From contig CAUJDD010000117.1 of assembly GCA_963169295.1 (NCBI GenBank), positions 23,131 through 87,130 on the forward strand: a stretch of DNA of 64,000 nt. The letters run 5' to 3'. The translations under genes were made by a program, and so were the position numbers. The notes under the pieces were generated by a model. It was not told the DNA's origin. It worked only from the letters and a program-made list of their open reading frames with translations, and made no database searches. This DNA is from UBA4416 sp020846025 (GTDB lineage: Bacteria > Bacteroidota > Bacteroidia > B-17B0 > Aurantibacillaceae). Position 1 is the first letter of the stretch, and every line of letters starts with the position of its first letter. Of this stretch, positions 54,910-63,308 are shown one piece after another.

Positions 54910-57003
54910 ATGAACTCAAAACATTTAATCTTACCACTAGCAGTTGGATTACTTTTTACGGCTTGTAAATCAAATCAAGAAAATCCATTTGCCGAACAAA
55001 ACGCCCCCAAACATGACACGGTCATAACTGAAAATAATATGGAATCATTTGAATACATTAGCGAACAATTTGCAGATTTAAGAGTATTAAGATACCAAAT
55101 TCCTGGTTTTGATAGCTTAACGCTTCAACAAAAAGAACTATTATATTACTTATCTGAAGCTGCTATTGCTGGAAGAGATATTGCTTACGATCAAAACTAT
55201 AAATATAACCTTACCATTCGTAAAACATTAGAGGCTATTGTTGGAGGATACAAAGGTGATGCAACTAATGAAGAATATCAAAGGTTTTTAGTGTATGCTA
55301 AGCGTGTATGGTTTAGTAACGGTATTCATCATCATTATAGCAGTGATAAAATGTTTCCTGAATGTTCGCAAGAGTTTTTTGCGCAGTTAATTAATGGTTG
55401 TGATGATGCCTCTTTACCACTTTCGGCTAACGAAACTAAAGCAGATTTTGTCACACGGATATTACCTATTATATACGACCCAAATATTGCAGCAAAAAAA
55501 GTTAATCTTGATCCTAAAAAAGATTTAGTATTAAGTTCGGCAGTTAATTTTTACGAAGGCGTAAATGAAAAAGAAGCTGTTGCTTTTTATGATAAGCTAA
55601 CAGATAAAAGTTCCAAAACACCTGTTATGCTTGGATTAAATAGTAAGTTAATAAAAGAAAATGGTGTGATAACTGAAAAAGTGTGGAAAGTAGGTGGCAT
55701 GTACACACAAGCCATCGAAAAAATTGTTTTTTGGTTAGAGAAAGCCATTACCGTTGCCGAAAATGCCAATCAAAAAGAAGCCTTAGAAAAATTAGTAGCA
55801 TTTTATAAATCAGGTTCCTTAGTTGATTTTGATGCATATAATATTGCATGGGTAAAAGATACCGAAAGCGCTGTAGATGTTGTAAATGGATTTATTGAAG
55901 TGTATGAAGATCCATTAGGTAAGAAAGGCTCGTTTGAATCGGTTGTTTCTATTAAAGATTTTGAGGCCTCAAAACGCATAGCAGCTATTGGTGCTAATGC
56001 GCAATGGTTCGAAGATAATTCTACCTTATTTCCTCAACACAAAAAGAAAAATGTGAAAGGTATTTCGGCCAAAGTTATCAATGCTGTTATGGAAAGTGGA
56101 GACTCATCACCTTCTACACCAATAGGAATTAATTTACCTAACAATGAGTGGATAAGAGAAACACATGGTTCAAAATCGGTAAATCTTGGAAACATTGTTG
56201 AAGCCTATGATATGGCGGCTGGTGGTAGTGTTGTAAACGAATTTTTTTACAATGATGAAATAAAGAAAAATGTAAAAAATTGTGCCGCTTATGCCGATAA
56301 ATTACATACCGATATGCACGAAGTGATTGGCCACGCTAGCGGACAAATAGAACCAGGTATTGGTCAGCCACACGAAACTTTAAAAAATTATGCGTCGGCT
56401 TTAGAAGAAGGGCGTGCAGACTTAGTAGCACTATATTACTTAATGGATCAAAAATTAATTGATATTGGTGTAATGCCTTCATTAGATTACGGAAAAGCAT
56501 CGTATGATGATTATATTACTAAAGGATTAATGGTGCAATTATCTCGTTTAAAATTAGGTGATAATATTGAAGAGGCACACATGCGTAACCGACAAATGAT
56601 TTCGGCTTGGGCTTACGAAAAAGGGAAAAAAGATAACGTGATTGAAAAGAAAGTAGAAAACGGAAAAACATATTTTGTAGTAAACGATTATTTAAAACTG
56701 CGGGTGTTATTTGGTGAATTATTAAAAGAAATTCAACGCATTAAATCACAAGGCGATTATAAAGCCGGTAGAGATTTAATTGAAAACTATGGTGTAAAAG
56801 TTGATTTAGCGCTTCATAAAGAAGTATTAGAACGATACAAAAACCTTAAGATTGCTCCATATCAAGGATTTATCCAACCTAAATTGATTCCGGTTGAAAA
56901 AGACGGTAAAATAGTAGATGTAAAAGTTGAATACCCAAAAAACTTTACAGAGCAAATGATGGAATATGGAAAAAATTACACTTTCTTACCAGTTATGAAT
57001 TAA
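54910..57003 (+). CDS. Dipeptidyl-peptidase III (peptidase family M49)
   Basis: A 697-aa lipoprotein-type protein (lipobox LLFTAC, Cys at about residue 19). Zinc site: HEVIGH at residues 470-475 (family motif HExxGH) and EEGRAD about 30 residues on (family EExRAE/D). Other conserved stretches are LPNNEWIRETHGSKSVNLGN and SASEEGRAD-like ALEEGRADLVALYYLMD. It removes N-terminal dipeptides. Anchoring at the periplasmic face or cell surface is inferred from the lipobox. A bidirectional terminator shared with tRNA-Arg follows. Confidence 0.9.
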   Translation: MNSKHLILPLAVGLLFTACKSNQENPFAEQNAPKHDTVITENNMESFEYISEQFADLRVLRYQIPGFDSLTLQQKELLYYLSEAAIAGRDIAYDQNYKYNLTIRKTLEAIVGGYKGDATNEEYQRFLVYAKRVWFSNGIHHHYSSDKMFPECSQEFFAQLINGCDDASLPLSANETKADFVTRILPIIYDPNIAAKKVNLDPKKDLVLSSAVNFYEGVNEKEAVAFYDKLTDKSSKTPVMLGLNSKLIKENGVITEKVWKVGGMYTQAIEKIVFWLEKAITVAENANQKEALEKLVAFYKSGSLVDFDAYNIAWVKDTESAVDVVNGFIEVYEDPLGKKGSFESVVSIKDFEASKRIAAIGANAQWFEDNSTLFPQHKKKNVKGISAKVINAVMESGDSSPSTPIGINLPNNEWIRETHGSKSVNLGNIVEAYDMAAGGSVVNEFFYNDEIKKNVKNCAAYADKLHTDMHEVIGHASGQIEPGIGQPHETLKNYASALEEGRADLVALYYLMDQKLIDIGVMPSLDYGKASYDDYITKGLMVQLSRLKLGDNIEEAHMRNRQMISAWAYEKGKKDNVIEKKVENGKTYFVVNDYLKLRVLFGELLKEIQRIKSQGDYKAGRDLIENYGVKVDLALHKEVLERYKNLKIAPYQGFIQPKLIPVEKDGKIVDVKVEYPKNFTEQMMEYGKNYTFLPVMN

Positions 57004-57032
57004 ACACTCCTGTGCTATTATTATAAAATACA

Positions 57033-57060
57033 AGAAGCACGATGTAAGAATCGTGCTTCT
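57033..57060. terminator. Bidirectional terminator between M49 gene and tRNA-Arg(CCG)
   Basis: Stem AGAAGCACGAT / ATCGTGCTTCT with a 6-nt loop, TATTTT on the right and A-rich sequence on the left. It serves the rightward peptidase gene and, from the other side, the leftward tRNA whose 3' end is 5 bp away. Confidence 0.85.
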
Positions 57061-57065
57061 TATTT

Positions 57066-57140
57066 TGGTGGCCCTATCAGGAATCGAACCTGAATCTTAG
57101 GCTCCGGAAACCCACATACTATCCATTGTACTATAAGGCC
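57066..57140 (-). tRNA. tRNA-Arg(CCG)
   Basis: Acceptor GGCCTTA/TAGGGCC (one G.T pair), D-arm with AATGGATAG, anticodon loop TTCCGGA (anticodon CCG), T-arm GGTTCGATTCC, discriminator A, and encoded CCA (57066-57068). Confidence 0.93.
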
Positions 57141-57231
57141 AAAAAGAAATGCCAAATATACATTATAAATTGAGTTAAATTATTAATTTTAGTTTAACAA
57201 TAAAGTGTAGTTTTATACGTTTTTAAATAGC

Positions 57232-59568
57232 ATGAATCAGCTAAAAATAATTATACTATTACTCATCTTATTTGGCTTATCCCCTAGCCTATCATGGTCG
57301 CAAGTTAAAATTGGACAATGGGTAGATCATACCTCATACCGAACAGCGAATAGTGTTTCAAAATTAGGTAATAAAGTATATGCATCTAATGGCAAAGGAT
57401 TATTTGTTTTTGATGAATCAGATAATGAATTATCAAAACTCTCAAAAATTGAGGGATTATCAGATATTGGCGTTAATATTTTAAGAAAAAACGATTATAA
57501 TGATTTGTTATTTGTTTTTTACAATAACACCAATATTGATGTGATAAACACAAATGGTGATATTACCAATGTAGCAGACATCAAAAGAAAAGTAATTACT
57601 GGAAAAAAAACAATTAATGAAGTTTTTTTTGATGGCAAATATGCTTATTTGGCTTGTGGCTTTGGAATTATCGTGTTTGACACCGAAAGATTGGAAGTAA
57701 AAGACACTTATTACATTGGCACCAATGTATTAAATTATGAAGTGTATCAAGTAACAAAAAATGACACTGCCTTTTTTGCTGCAACCGAAAAAGGGGTGTA
57801 TTATGGAAAAATTGGTGATAACCTTAGTTATTATCTTAATTGGAAATCATTAACTAACAATATTCCAGTTGGGCCATATAACACCATCGTAAATTTTAAT
57901 GGCAATATCATCACAAACTATTCTGAGAAATTAAAATCAGGAGTAAACCAAAAAGACACATTATACCAACTAACATCAAGCGGCTGGACGAGTTACTCCT
58001 TATTTGCTATACCTCCAGGAAGTGTAACTTATAGAATGAATGTGCGTAACGGACGACTCTATTTAATCGATTCCTATAAATTTTTAGCCGAATTTAACGG
58101 CAGTGCTCAACGCACGATGTATATCGCACATTATAATTTTGCTGATGCTCAGGTAAATGATTGGTATTATGATGGCACAGCTTATTGGATAGCTGACAAT
58201 AACTATGGGCTTATAAAAACAGCCGGTCCATATACTTACGAAAATGTTATGGTATTAAATGGACCTGAAAACAATTTAGTGAACGATTTTGATATTAGAG
58301 ATGGTGTGTTAGCGGTAGCTCCAATTTTTTTAGGTGAAACTTTTGATAGCCAATATAAATATTATCGTCCTCAATTATATAAAGATAAGGAATGGACAAG
58401 TTTTCCTTACTCACAGTTAGATACCATTAGAGACATAAATAGTGTATCTATTGATCCAAATGATAAAGACCACTTTGTATTTGCCTGTATGGATTTGGGG
58501 ATTACAGAGTTATCAGGTGGACAATATTATAATTACAATTTATCTAACTCGCCCTTGGCAAGTTCTGTTTATACATTAGAGGGATTAAGAGCAACCTCAG
58601 TATATATTGATAATAATTCCAATGTATGGGCAGGATTAACCTATGGAAAAAACATTATCAATGTAAAAAAAGCAGGTACTTCAAATTGGGTAGGTTTAAA
58701 TTTTGAATCCATTATTACCAAACCTACGGTATCAAAAATGATTGTAGATAAAAGCAATCAGCTTTGGGTTGTTCTTTCTCGTAATACAGGATTAATGGTT
58801 TATAGAGACGTAGCCAGTTTATCAACACCTAATTCATCTAACACCAAATTACTATCTACAGCTGTTGGCAATGGACATTTGCCAACTACCGAAGTAAAAT
58901 CCATTTGTGAAGACAATGATGGAAAAATATGGTTAGGAACAGCCGAAGGCATCTTAGTTTTTTATAACCCGGAGAATGTTTTTTCGGGTGCTAACTGGGA
59001 TGGACAACAAATTTTAATTGAACAAGATGGGCATGTGCAAATATTACTCGAAAATGATGTAATAACTGCTATTGCCGTTGATGGTATCAATAGAAAATGG
59101 GTAGGTACAGAATCTTCTGGCGTTTATTGTTTTTCGTCTGATGGGCAACAAACAATCTATCATTTTACGACAGAAAACAGCCCTCTCTATTCTGATAATA
59201 TTATTGACATTGCCATAAATGAAACAACGGGTGATGTGTTTTTTGGGACAGATATGGGTATTCAATCATATCGCACTTCCATTATCAAAGGTTTTGAAGA
59301 ATATACAAAGGTACATGCTTATCCTAATCCTGTGAAACCAGGCTATGTAGGAAACATTGTTGTTACTGGATTAATTGATGAGTCGCAAGTTAAAATTGTA
59401 GATATGGCTGGTAATTTGGTTTGGTCCACTAAGTCGCAGGGCGGACAAATTGAATGGAATTTAAAAACCTTTAGTGGAACTAAAGCCGCTACCGGTGCTT
59501 ATATGATATATTGTTTTAATGGTGATGGTACCCAATATGCTACCACCAAGTTACTGATTGTAAATTAA
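57232..59568 (+). CDS. porZ: PorZ-like beta-propeller protein of the type IX secretion system
   Basis: A 778-aa protein with a signal peptide (1-24), two beta-propeller-type domains (Reg_prop-like repeats: IGQWVDHTSYRTANSVSKLG, VYASNGKGLFVFDESDNEL, GKIWLGTAEGILVFYNPE, RKWVGTESSGVYCFSSDG) and a C-terminal T9SS sorting domain (YPNPVKPGYVGNIVVTGLID). This is the architecture of PorZ, part of the surface attachment complex that helps modify T9SS cargo. It overlaps the recO start by one base (TAATG). Confidence 0.85.
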   Translation: MNQLKIIILLLILFGLSPSLSWSQVKIGQWVDHTSYRTANSVSKLGNKVYASNGKGLFVFDESDNELSKLSKIEGLSDIGVNILRKNDYNDLLFVFYNNTNIDVINTNGDITNVADIKRKVITGKKTINEVFFDGKYAYLACGFGIIVFDTERLEVKDTYYIGTNVLNYEVYQVTKNDTAFFAATEKGVYYGKIGDNLSYYLNWKSLTNNIPVGPYNTIVNFNGNIITNYSEKLKSGVNQKDTLYQLTSSGWTSYSLFAIPPGSVTYRMNVRNGRLYLIDSYKFLAEFNGSAQRTMYIAHYNFADAQVNDWYYDGTAYWIADNNYGLIKTAGPYTYENVMVLNGPENNLVNDFDIRDGVLAVAPIFLGETFDSQYKYYRPQLYKDKEWTSFPYSQLDTIRDINSVSIDPNDKDHFVFACMDLGITELSGGQYYNYNLSNSPLASSVYTLEGLRATSVYIDNNSNVWAGLTYGKNIINVKKAGTSNWVGLNFESIITKPTVSKMIVDKSNQLWVVLSRNTGLMVYRDVASLSTPNSSNTKLLSTAVGNGHLPTTEVKSICEDNDGKIWLGTAEGILVFYNPENVFSGANWDGQQILIEQDGHVQILLENDVITAIAVDGINRKWVGTESSGVYCFSSDGQQTIYHFTTENSPLYSDNIIDIAINETTGDVFFGTDMGIQSYRTSIIKGFEEYTKVHAYPNPVKPGYVGNIVVTGLIDESQVKIVDMAGNLVWSTKSQGGQIEWNLKTFSGTKAATGAYMIYCFNGDGTQYATTKLLIVN

Positions 59569-60293
59569 TGTTACACACTACACAAGGTATTGTATTGCAT
59601 AATGTAAAATATGCTGACAAAAAAATAATCTCAAAAATTTACACAAAAGATTTTGGCTTGCTTTCCATTCATGTAAATGTTGGGAATAGCCCAAAATCAA
59701 AAATAAAATCAGGTCATATACAACCACTCACTCAAATTGAAATAGTTCTCTCTGTAAAAGAAAATAAAGAAATACAACACCTTAATGAAGTGAAGTGTTT
59801 GTTTGTTTATACCGACTTACAAAGTAACTTTAATAAAATATGTATTGCTCAATTTTTAAATGAAATATTATATAACTGCTTAAAAGAACAAATGGCAAAC
59901 GCCCATCTTTTTGATCTCATTTGCCAAACTTACCAATGGTTGGATAGTGCTGAACAAGATTATAACGACACACATATTTACTTTCTCTTTGAATTAACCA
60001 AACACTTAGGATTTTATCCTACGAACAATAAAGACCAGCAACACATTTATTTTGATACAATAGAAGGCAAGTTTTTTTCAACTATAAAAAGTTTTCCATT
60101 AGGATTTGACGCCTACCAATCAAACCTTTTTGTTGAATTATTCAACTACTCACTTTCTAATCCTAAGAAATTTAATAGAACCGAACGAAAAACATTGCTA
60201 GAATGTTTATTACACTATTATAAAACTCAATTACCCGGCTTACAAGAATTTAAGTCATATTATGTTTTACAAGAAATGTTGAACGAAATTTAA
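59568..60293 (+). CDS. recO: DNA repair protein RecO
   Basis: A 241-aa protein with the RecO N-terminal OB fold (TQGIVLHNVKYADKKIISKI, YTKDFGLLSIHVNV) and a C-terminal helical domain (FLNEILYNCLKEQ, FELTKHLGFYPTN). The four-Cys zinc motif of some RecO proteins is absent. It works with RecF (33629) and RecR in gap repair. Its start overlaps the porZ stop, so translation is probably coupled. Confidence 0.93.
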   Translation: MLHTTQGIVLHNVKYADKKIISKIYTKDFGLLSIHVNVGNSPKSKIKSGHIQPLTQIEIVLSVKENKEIQHLNEVKCLFVYTDLQSNFNKICIAQFLNEILYNCLKEQMANAHLFDLICQTYQWLDSAEQDYNDTHIYFLFELTKHLGFYPTNNKDQQHIYFDTIEGKFFSTIKSFPLGFDAYQSNLFVELFNYSLSNPKKFNRTERKTLLECLLHYYKTQLPGLQEFKSYYVLQEMLNEI

Positions 60294-60306
60294 TACCGTC
60301 CAGAAA

Positions 60307-61101
60307 CTAGTGTTTTTGCTTAAAATCCTTCTCACGTTTCACACGTCTTTCCTTTATATTAAAGTATTCTATCATCATAGCAAATGCTAATGCTATGTAT
60401 GCATAATTTTTATTTAACTCAATATGTTTTTCGTGAGGTAGCGAGAAATTATATGCATCTAATATTGCTTCTGCCACTAATATTCCTCCAATCACTAATA
60501 AAAAACAAAGAGCTATCATTTTAATACCTGGATTTTTATTAATAAAATCAGCCACAATTCCTGAAAATAAAATCATTAATATCATTGAAATTACAACTGC
60601 TGCAATCATAATGAGTACAATACCAGATAAACCAACCGCTGCCAAGATACTATCAAACGAAAACACAAAATCAATAATAATTATTTGCATAATAACAGCC
60701 TTATAAGTGGCCTTCCCTTCTTTACCATGTCCTATTTCATCTTCATCACTATAAATATGTTCTTGTATTTCTTGCCATGTTTTTATTAATAAAAATAACC
60801 CACCACCAAATAAGATGATGCCTTTACCCGATATTCCAAATATGCCTAAGTGAAAAAATGGATCTTTAAGTCCTGCAATAAAACCTATAAAACATAATAA
60901 AATGGTTCTAACTAATAAGGCTAAAACTAAACCAATGGTACGTGCACTTTTTTGTCGTGCTTTGGGTAGTTTATCTACAGCAATGGAAATGAATATAATA
61001 TTATCTATACCTAAGATAATTTCAAGGATAGTAAGCGTTAGCAGAGTAATCAATCCTTGCGCACTAAGTAAAGCTGAAATATCAGCAGAAAAATCTGGCA
61101 T
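60307..61101 (-). CDS. TerC-family integral membrane protein
   Basis: A 264-aa protein with about seven membrane helices: LLTLTILEIILGIDNIIFIS (acidic residues in the membrane), KARTIGLVLALLVRT-like KSARTIGLVLALLVRTILLC, then IIIDFVFSFDSILAAVGLSG. TerC proteins are linked to metal (Mn) export or tellurite resistance. The C-terminus is basic (IKERRVKREKDFKQKH). Confidence 0.92.
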   Translation of the reverse strand: MPDFSADISALLSAQGLITLLTLTILEIILGIDNIIFISIAVDKLPKARQKSARTIGLVLALLVRTILLCFIGFIAGLKDPFFHLGIFGISGKGIILFGGGLFLLIKTWQEIQEHIYSDEDEIGHGKEGKATYKAVIMQIIIIDFVFSFDSILAAVGLSGIVLIMIAAVVISMILMILFSGIVADFINKNPGIKMIALCFLLVIGGILVAEAILDAYNFSLPHEKHIELNKNYAYIALAFAMMIEYFNIKERRVKREKDFKQKH

Positions 61102-61126
61102 TGTAAATTAAAAACGCAAATATAAC

Positions 61127-62119
61127 TTATTTATCAGAATTAAATGGTGGCAATAATATATCATTCCCACATTTAAAATGTTCTTTAGGGCAAGTTTTGT
61201 AACCATGTAAGCCACAAGGACGGCAATCAAGTGGTTTTACTTCTACTACTTTTGATTGATAAGACAATGGGTAAAATCCAAACTCAGGAACCGTAGAACA
61301 GAAAAAAGCTGTAACAGGCGCATTTCCACAAGAGGCTAGATGAAGCGGTGCACTATCGTTTACATAATTCATACGAGCGTGTTTCATTAATTCGCACGAC
61401 TCCAGTAAAGTTAATTGACCAGCTAATATGGTTATGTGTGCATGTGTACTACTCTGTTTAATCGTTTCACACAAATGAATATCGCTTGGTGCGCCTAGCA
61501 AATACACCTTAACTTGTGAAGGAATTGAATTGCATAACTCAACCCATTTTTTTGATGGCAGTTGTTTAGTAAACCATACCGATGATGGTGCCATACATAC
61601 AAAGGGAGTAGCAACATATTTTTCAATGTTCGAAAAATCTTTAAAAGAAGGGTACAATTTTGGTTTAAAAACTTCGGCATTGGTAATGCTTTCTATCAAA
61701 TCGTTGTAACGAGCTATTTCGTGTCTGCCATCACCAATGGTGTGTTTTGACTTATGATTAAATAAAAACGAAAAAGGATTTTTATCGTAACCCGCTGTGT
61801 ACTTAGCTTTTGAAAAAGCAGTTAAAAAACCCGAACTCGCAAAACGATGTAAATTAATAACGGTATCGAACTTTTGTTTTCTAATTGTTTTAAGTAAGGC
61901 AAACAAACTTTTATATTTTCCCTCTTTTTTGTTCCACACCAAAGTTTGTTCTAAAAAAGGATGTTCGTGATACAAAGATTCATTTCCTTTTCTTACTAAT
62001 ATAGACAGTTTTGCCTTTGGAAAACAATCATGCAACTTTTCGAGCACCGATGAGGCTAAAATAGCATCGCCAATAAAAGCTGTTTGAATAACTAAAATAT
62101 GTTGATGTTGTAAGTTCAA
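61127..62119 (-). CDS. Glycosyltransferase family 9 (heptosyltransferase-like)
   Basis: A 330-aa GT-B enzyme: ILVIQTAFIGDAILASSVLE at the N-terminus, FDTVINLHRFASSGFLTAFS, VCMAPSSVWFTKQLPSKKWV, VYLLGAPSDIHLCETI, and YVNDSAPLHLASCGNAPVTA near the donor site. The Cys-rich tail CRPCGLHGYKTCPKEHFKC is common in this group. It probably adds a heptose-like sugar to LPS core or a related glycan. It is in a leftward run with dapD (23-bp gap). Confidence 0.9.
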   Translation of the reverse strand: MNLQHQHILVIQTAFIGDAILASSVLEKLHDCFPKAKLSILVRKGNESLYHEHPFLEQTLVWNKKEGKYKSLFALLKTIRKQKFDTVINLHRFASSGFLTAFSKAKYTAGYDKNPFSFLFNHKSKHTIGDGRHEIARYNDLIESITNAEVFKPKLYPSFKDFSNIEKYVATPFVCMAPSSVWFTKQLPSKKWVELCNSIPSQVKVYLLGAPSDIHLCETIKQSSTHAHITILAGQLTLLESCELMKHARMNYVNDSAPLHLASCGNAPVTAFFCSTVPEFGFYPLSYQSKVVEVKPLDCRPCGLHGYKTCPKEHFKCGNDILLPPFNSDK

Positions 62120-62142
62120 AATTTATCCATTAATTTATCTTT

Positions 62143-62952
62143 TTACACAGCCACGTTATGTTCACGCAGAGCATCATTTAACGAAGTTTTTAAATCGGTA
62201 CTTGCTTTACGTTTCCCAATAATTAAAGCACAAGGTACTTGATATTCACCAGCCTCAAACTTTTTAGTATAAGACCCTGGGATAACCACACTTCGCTCAG
62301 GAATATAACCTTTCATTTCCAAAGGCTTACTTCCGGTAACATCAATTATTTTAGTGGACATAGTTAAACACACATTAGCCCCCAAAACTGCTTCTTTACC
62401 CACATGCACGCCTTCTACTACAATACAACGTGAACCAATAAAACAATGGTCTTCGATAATAACTGGTGCTGCTTGAACAGGTTCTAAAACACCGCCAATA
62501 CCTACTCCACCACTTAAATGAACATGCTTACCAATTTGTGCACAACTACCCACGGTTGCCCATGTATCTACCATCGTTCCTTCATCTACATAAGCACCAA
62601 TATTCACAAAACTAGGCATCATAATTACACCACTCGATATAAAACTACCATAACGTGCAATAGCCCCAGGAACGGTTCTTACGCCAGCCTGAGCAAAATT
62701 GGTTTTTAGTTTCATTTTATCATGGTATTCAAATGGTTTGAGCTCTATTGTTTCCATTTGTTGTATAGGAAAATAAAGTATAACAGCTTTTTTAATCCAG
62801 TCGTTTACTTGCCATTTTCCATCTTTCAAAGGTTCGGCTACTCTTAACTTTCCTTTATCTAAGTCATCCATAATTTGACGTATGAGTAATTGACTATCGT
62901 TTTGTTTTAATAACTCTCTATTGTTCCAAATAGCCTCAATGGTAGTTTGCAT
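62143..62952 (-). CDS. dapD: Tetrahydrodipicolinate N-succinyltransferase
   Basis: A 269-aa protein with an N-terminal helical domain, a left-handed beta-helix (hexapeptide repeats: VRTVPGAIARYGSFISSGV, PSFVNIGAYVDEGTMVDTWA, GSCAQIGKHVHLSGGVGIGG, EDHCFIGSRCIVVEGVHVG) and the C-terminal RSVVIPGSYTKKF. It catalyses the succinylation step of lysine/meso-DAP synthesis. Start ATG at 62952 overlaps nothing. Confidence 0.95.
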   Translation of the reverse strand: MQTTIEAIWNNRELLKQNDSQLLIRQIMDDLDKGKLRVAEPLKDGKWQVNDWIKKAVILYFPIQQMETIELKPFEYHDKMKLKTNFAQAGVRTVPGAIARYGSFISSGVIMMPSFVNIGAYVDEGTMVDTWATVGSCAQIGKHVHLSGGVGIGGVLEPVQAAPVIIEDHCFIGSRCIVVEGVHVGKEAVLGANVCLTMSTKIIDVTGSKPLEMKGYIPERSVVIPGSYTKKFEAGEYQVPCALIIGKRKASTDLKTSLNDALREHNVAV

Positions 62953-62971
62953 AAAAATCGTTTAAAATTGT

Positions 62972-63000
62972 TTGCAATTTAAGTAAAATAAGTATATTTG
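62972..63000 (+). promoter_or_regulatory. Bacteroidota-type promoter for tRNA-Arg(ACG)
   Basis: TTG at 62972-62974 and TATATTTG at 62993-63000, 18 bp apart, with the tRNA 5' end 18 bp further on. Confidence 0.8.
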
Positions 63001-63018
63001 CACTCCAATTTTTGGATT

Positions 63019-63092
63019 GGTTCCGTAGCTCAACTGGATAGAGCATCTGACTACGGATCAGAAGGTTTGGGGTTCGAATCCCTACGGTACCA
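63019..63092 (+). tRNA. tRNA-Arg(ACG)
   Basis: D-arm GCTCAACTGGATAGAGC, anticodon stem TCTGA/TCAGA with loop CTACGGA (anticodon ACG, expected to be edited to ICG), T-loop TTCGAAT, discriminator A. The acceptor GGTTCCG/CGGTACC has a T.T mismatch at the fourth pair. Confidence 0.93.
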
Positions 63093-63093
63093 C

Positions 63094-63125
63094 AAAACCC
63101 TCCGTAAAAACGAGGGTTTTGTTTT
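63094..63125 (+). terminator. Terminator after tRNA-Arg(ACG)
   Basis: Stem AAAACCCTC / GAGGGTTTT with a 9-nt loop, then GTTTT. Confidence 0.85.
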
Positions 63126-63202
63126 AAAAAAGTGCGGTTGGTAATTGTTGGATGTAATAAAAACCACCCAACAGATGGAGCGCAAAACAAAAAAATGAAT
63201 TT

Positions 63203-63276
63203 GGTGAGGTAGCTCAGTTGGTTAGAGCATCGGATTCATAACCCGAAGGTCAGGAGTTCAAATCTCCTTCTCACTA
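63203..63276 (+). tRNA. tRNA-Met(CAT)
   Basis: Acceptor GGTGAGG/TCTCACT (G.T at both ends), D-arm GCTCAGTTGGTTAGAGC, anticodon loop TTCATAA (anticodon CAT), T-arm AGGAG/CTCCT, discriminator A. It lacks the three G-C pairs of an initiator anticodon stem, so it is an elongator Met or a lysidine-modified Ile tRNA. Confidence 0.92.
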
Positions 63277-63278
63277 CA

Positions 63279-63308
63279 AAAAAAAGTCCCTAATGTGGGA
63301 CTTTTTTT
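63279..63308 (+). terminator. Terminator after tRNA-Met
   Basis: Stem AAAAGTCCC / GGGACTTTT with a 6-nt loop and a long T-run, ending the tRNA unit. Confidence 0.88.

Noticed and set aside
62936..63190. Leftward 84-aa frame across tRNA-Arg(ACG)
   Set aside because: It overlaps the tRNA, its promoter and the dapD start; no protein features.
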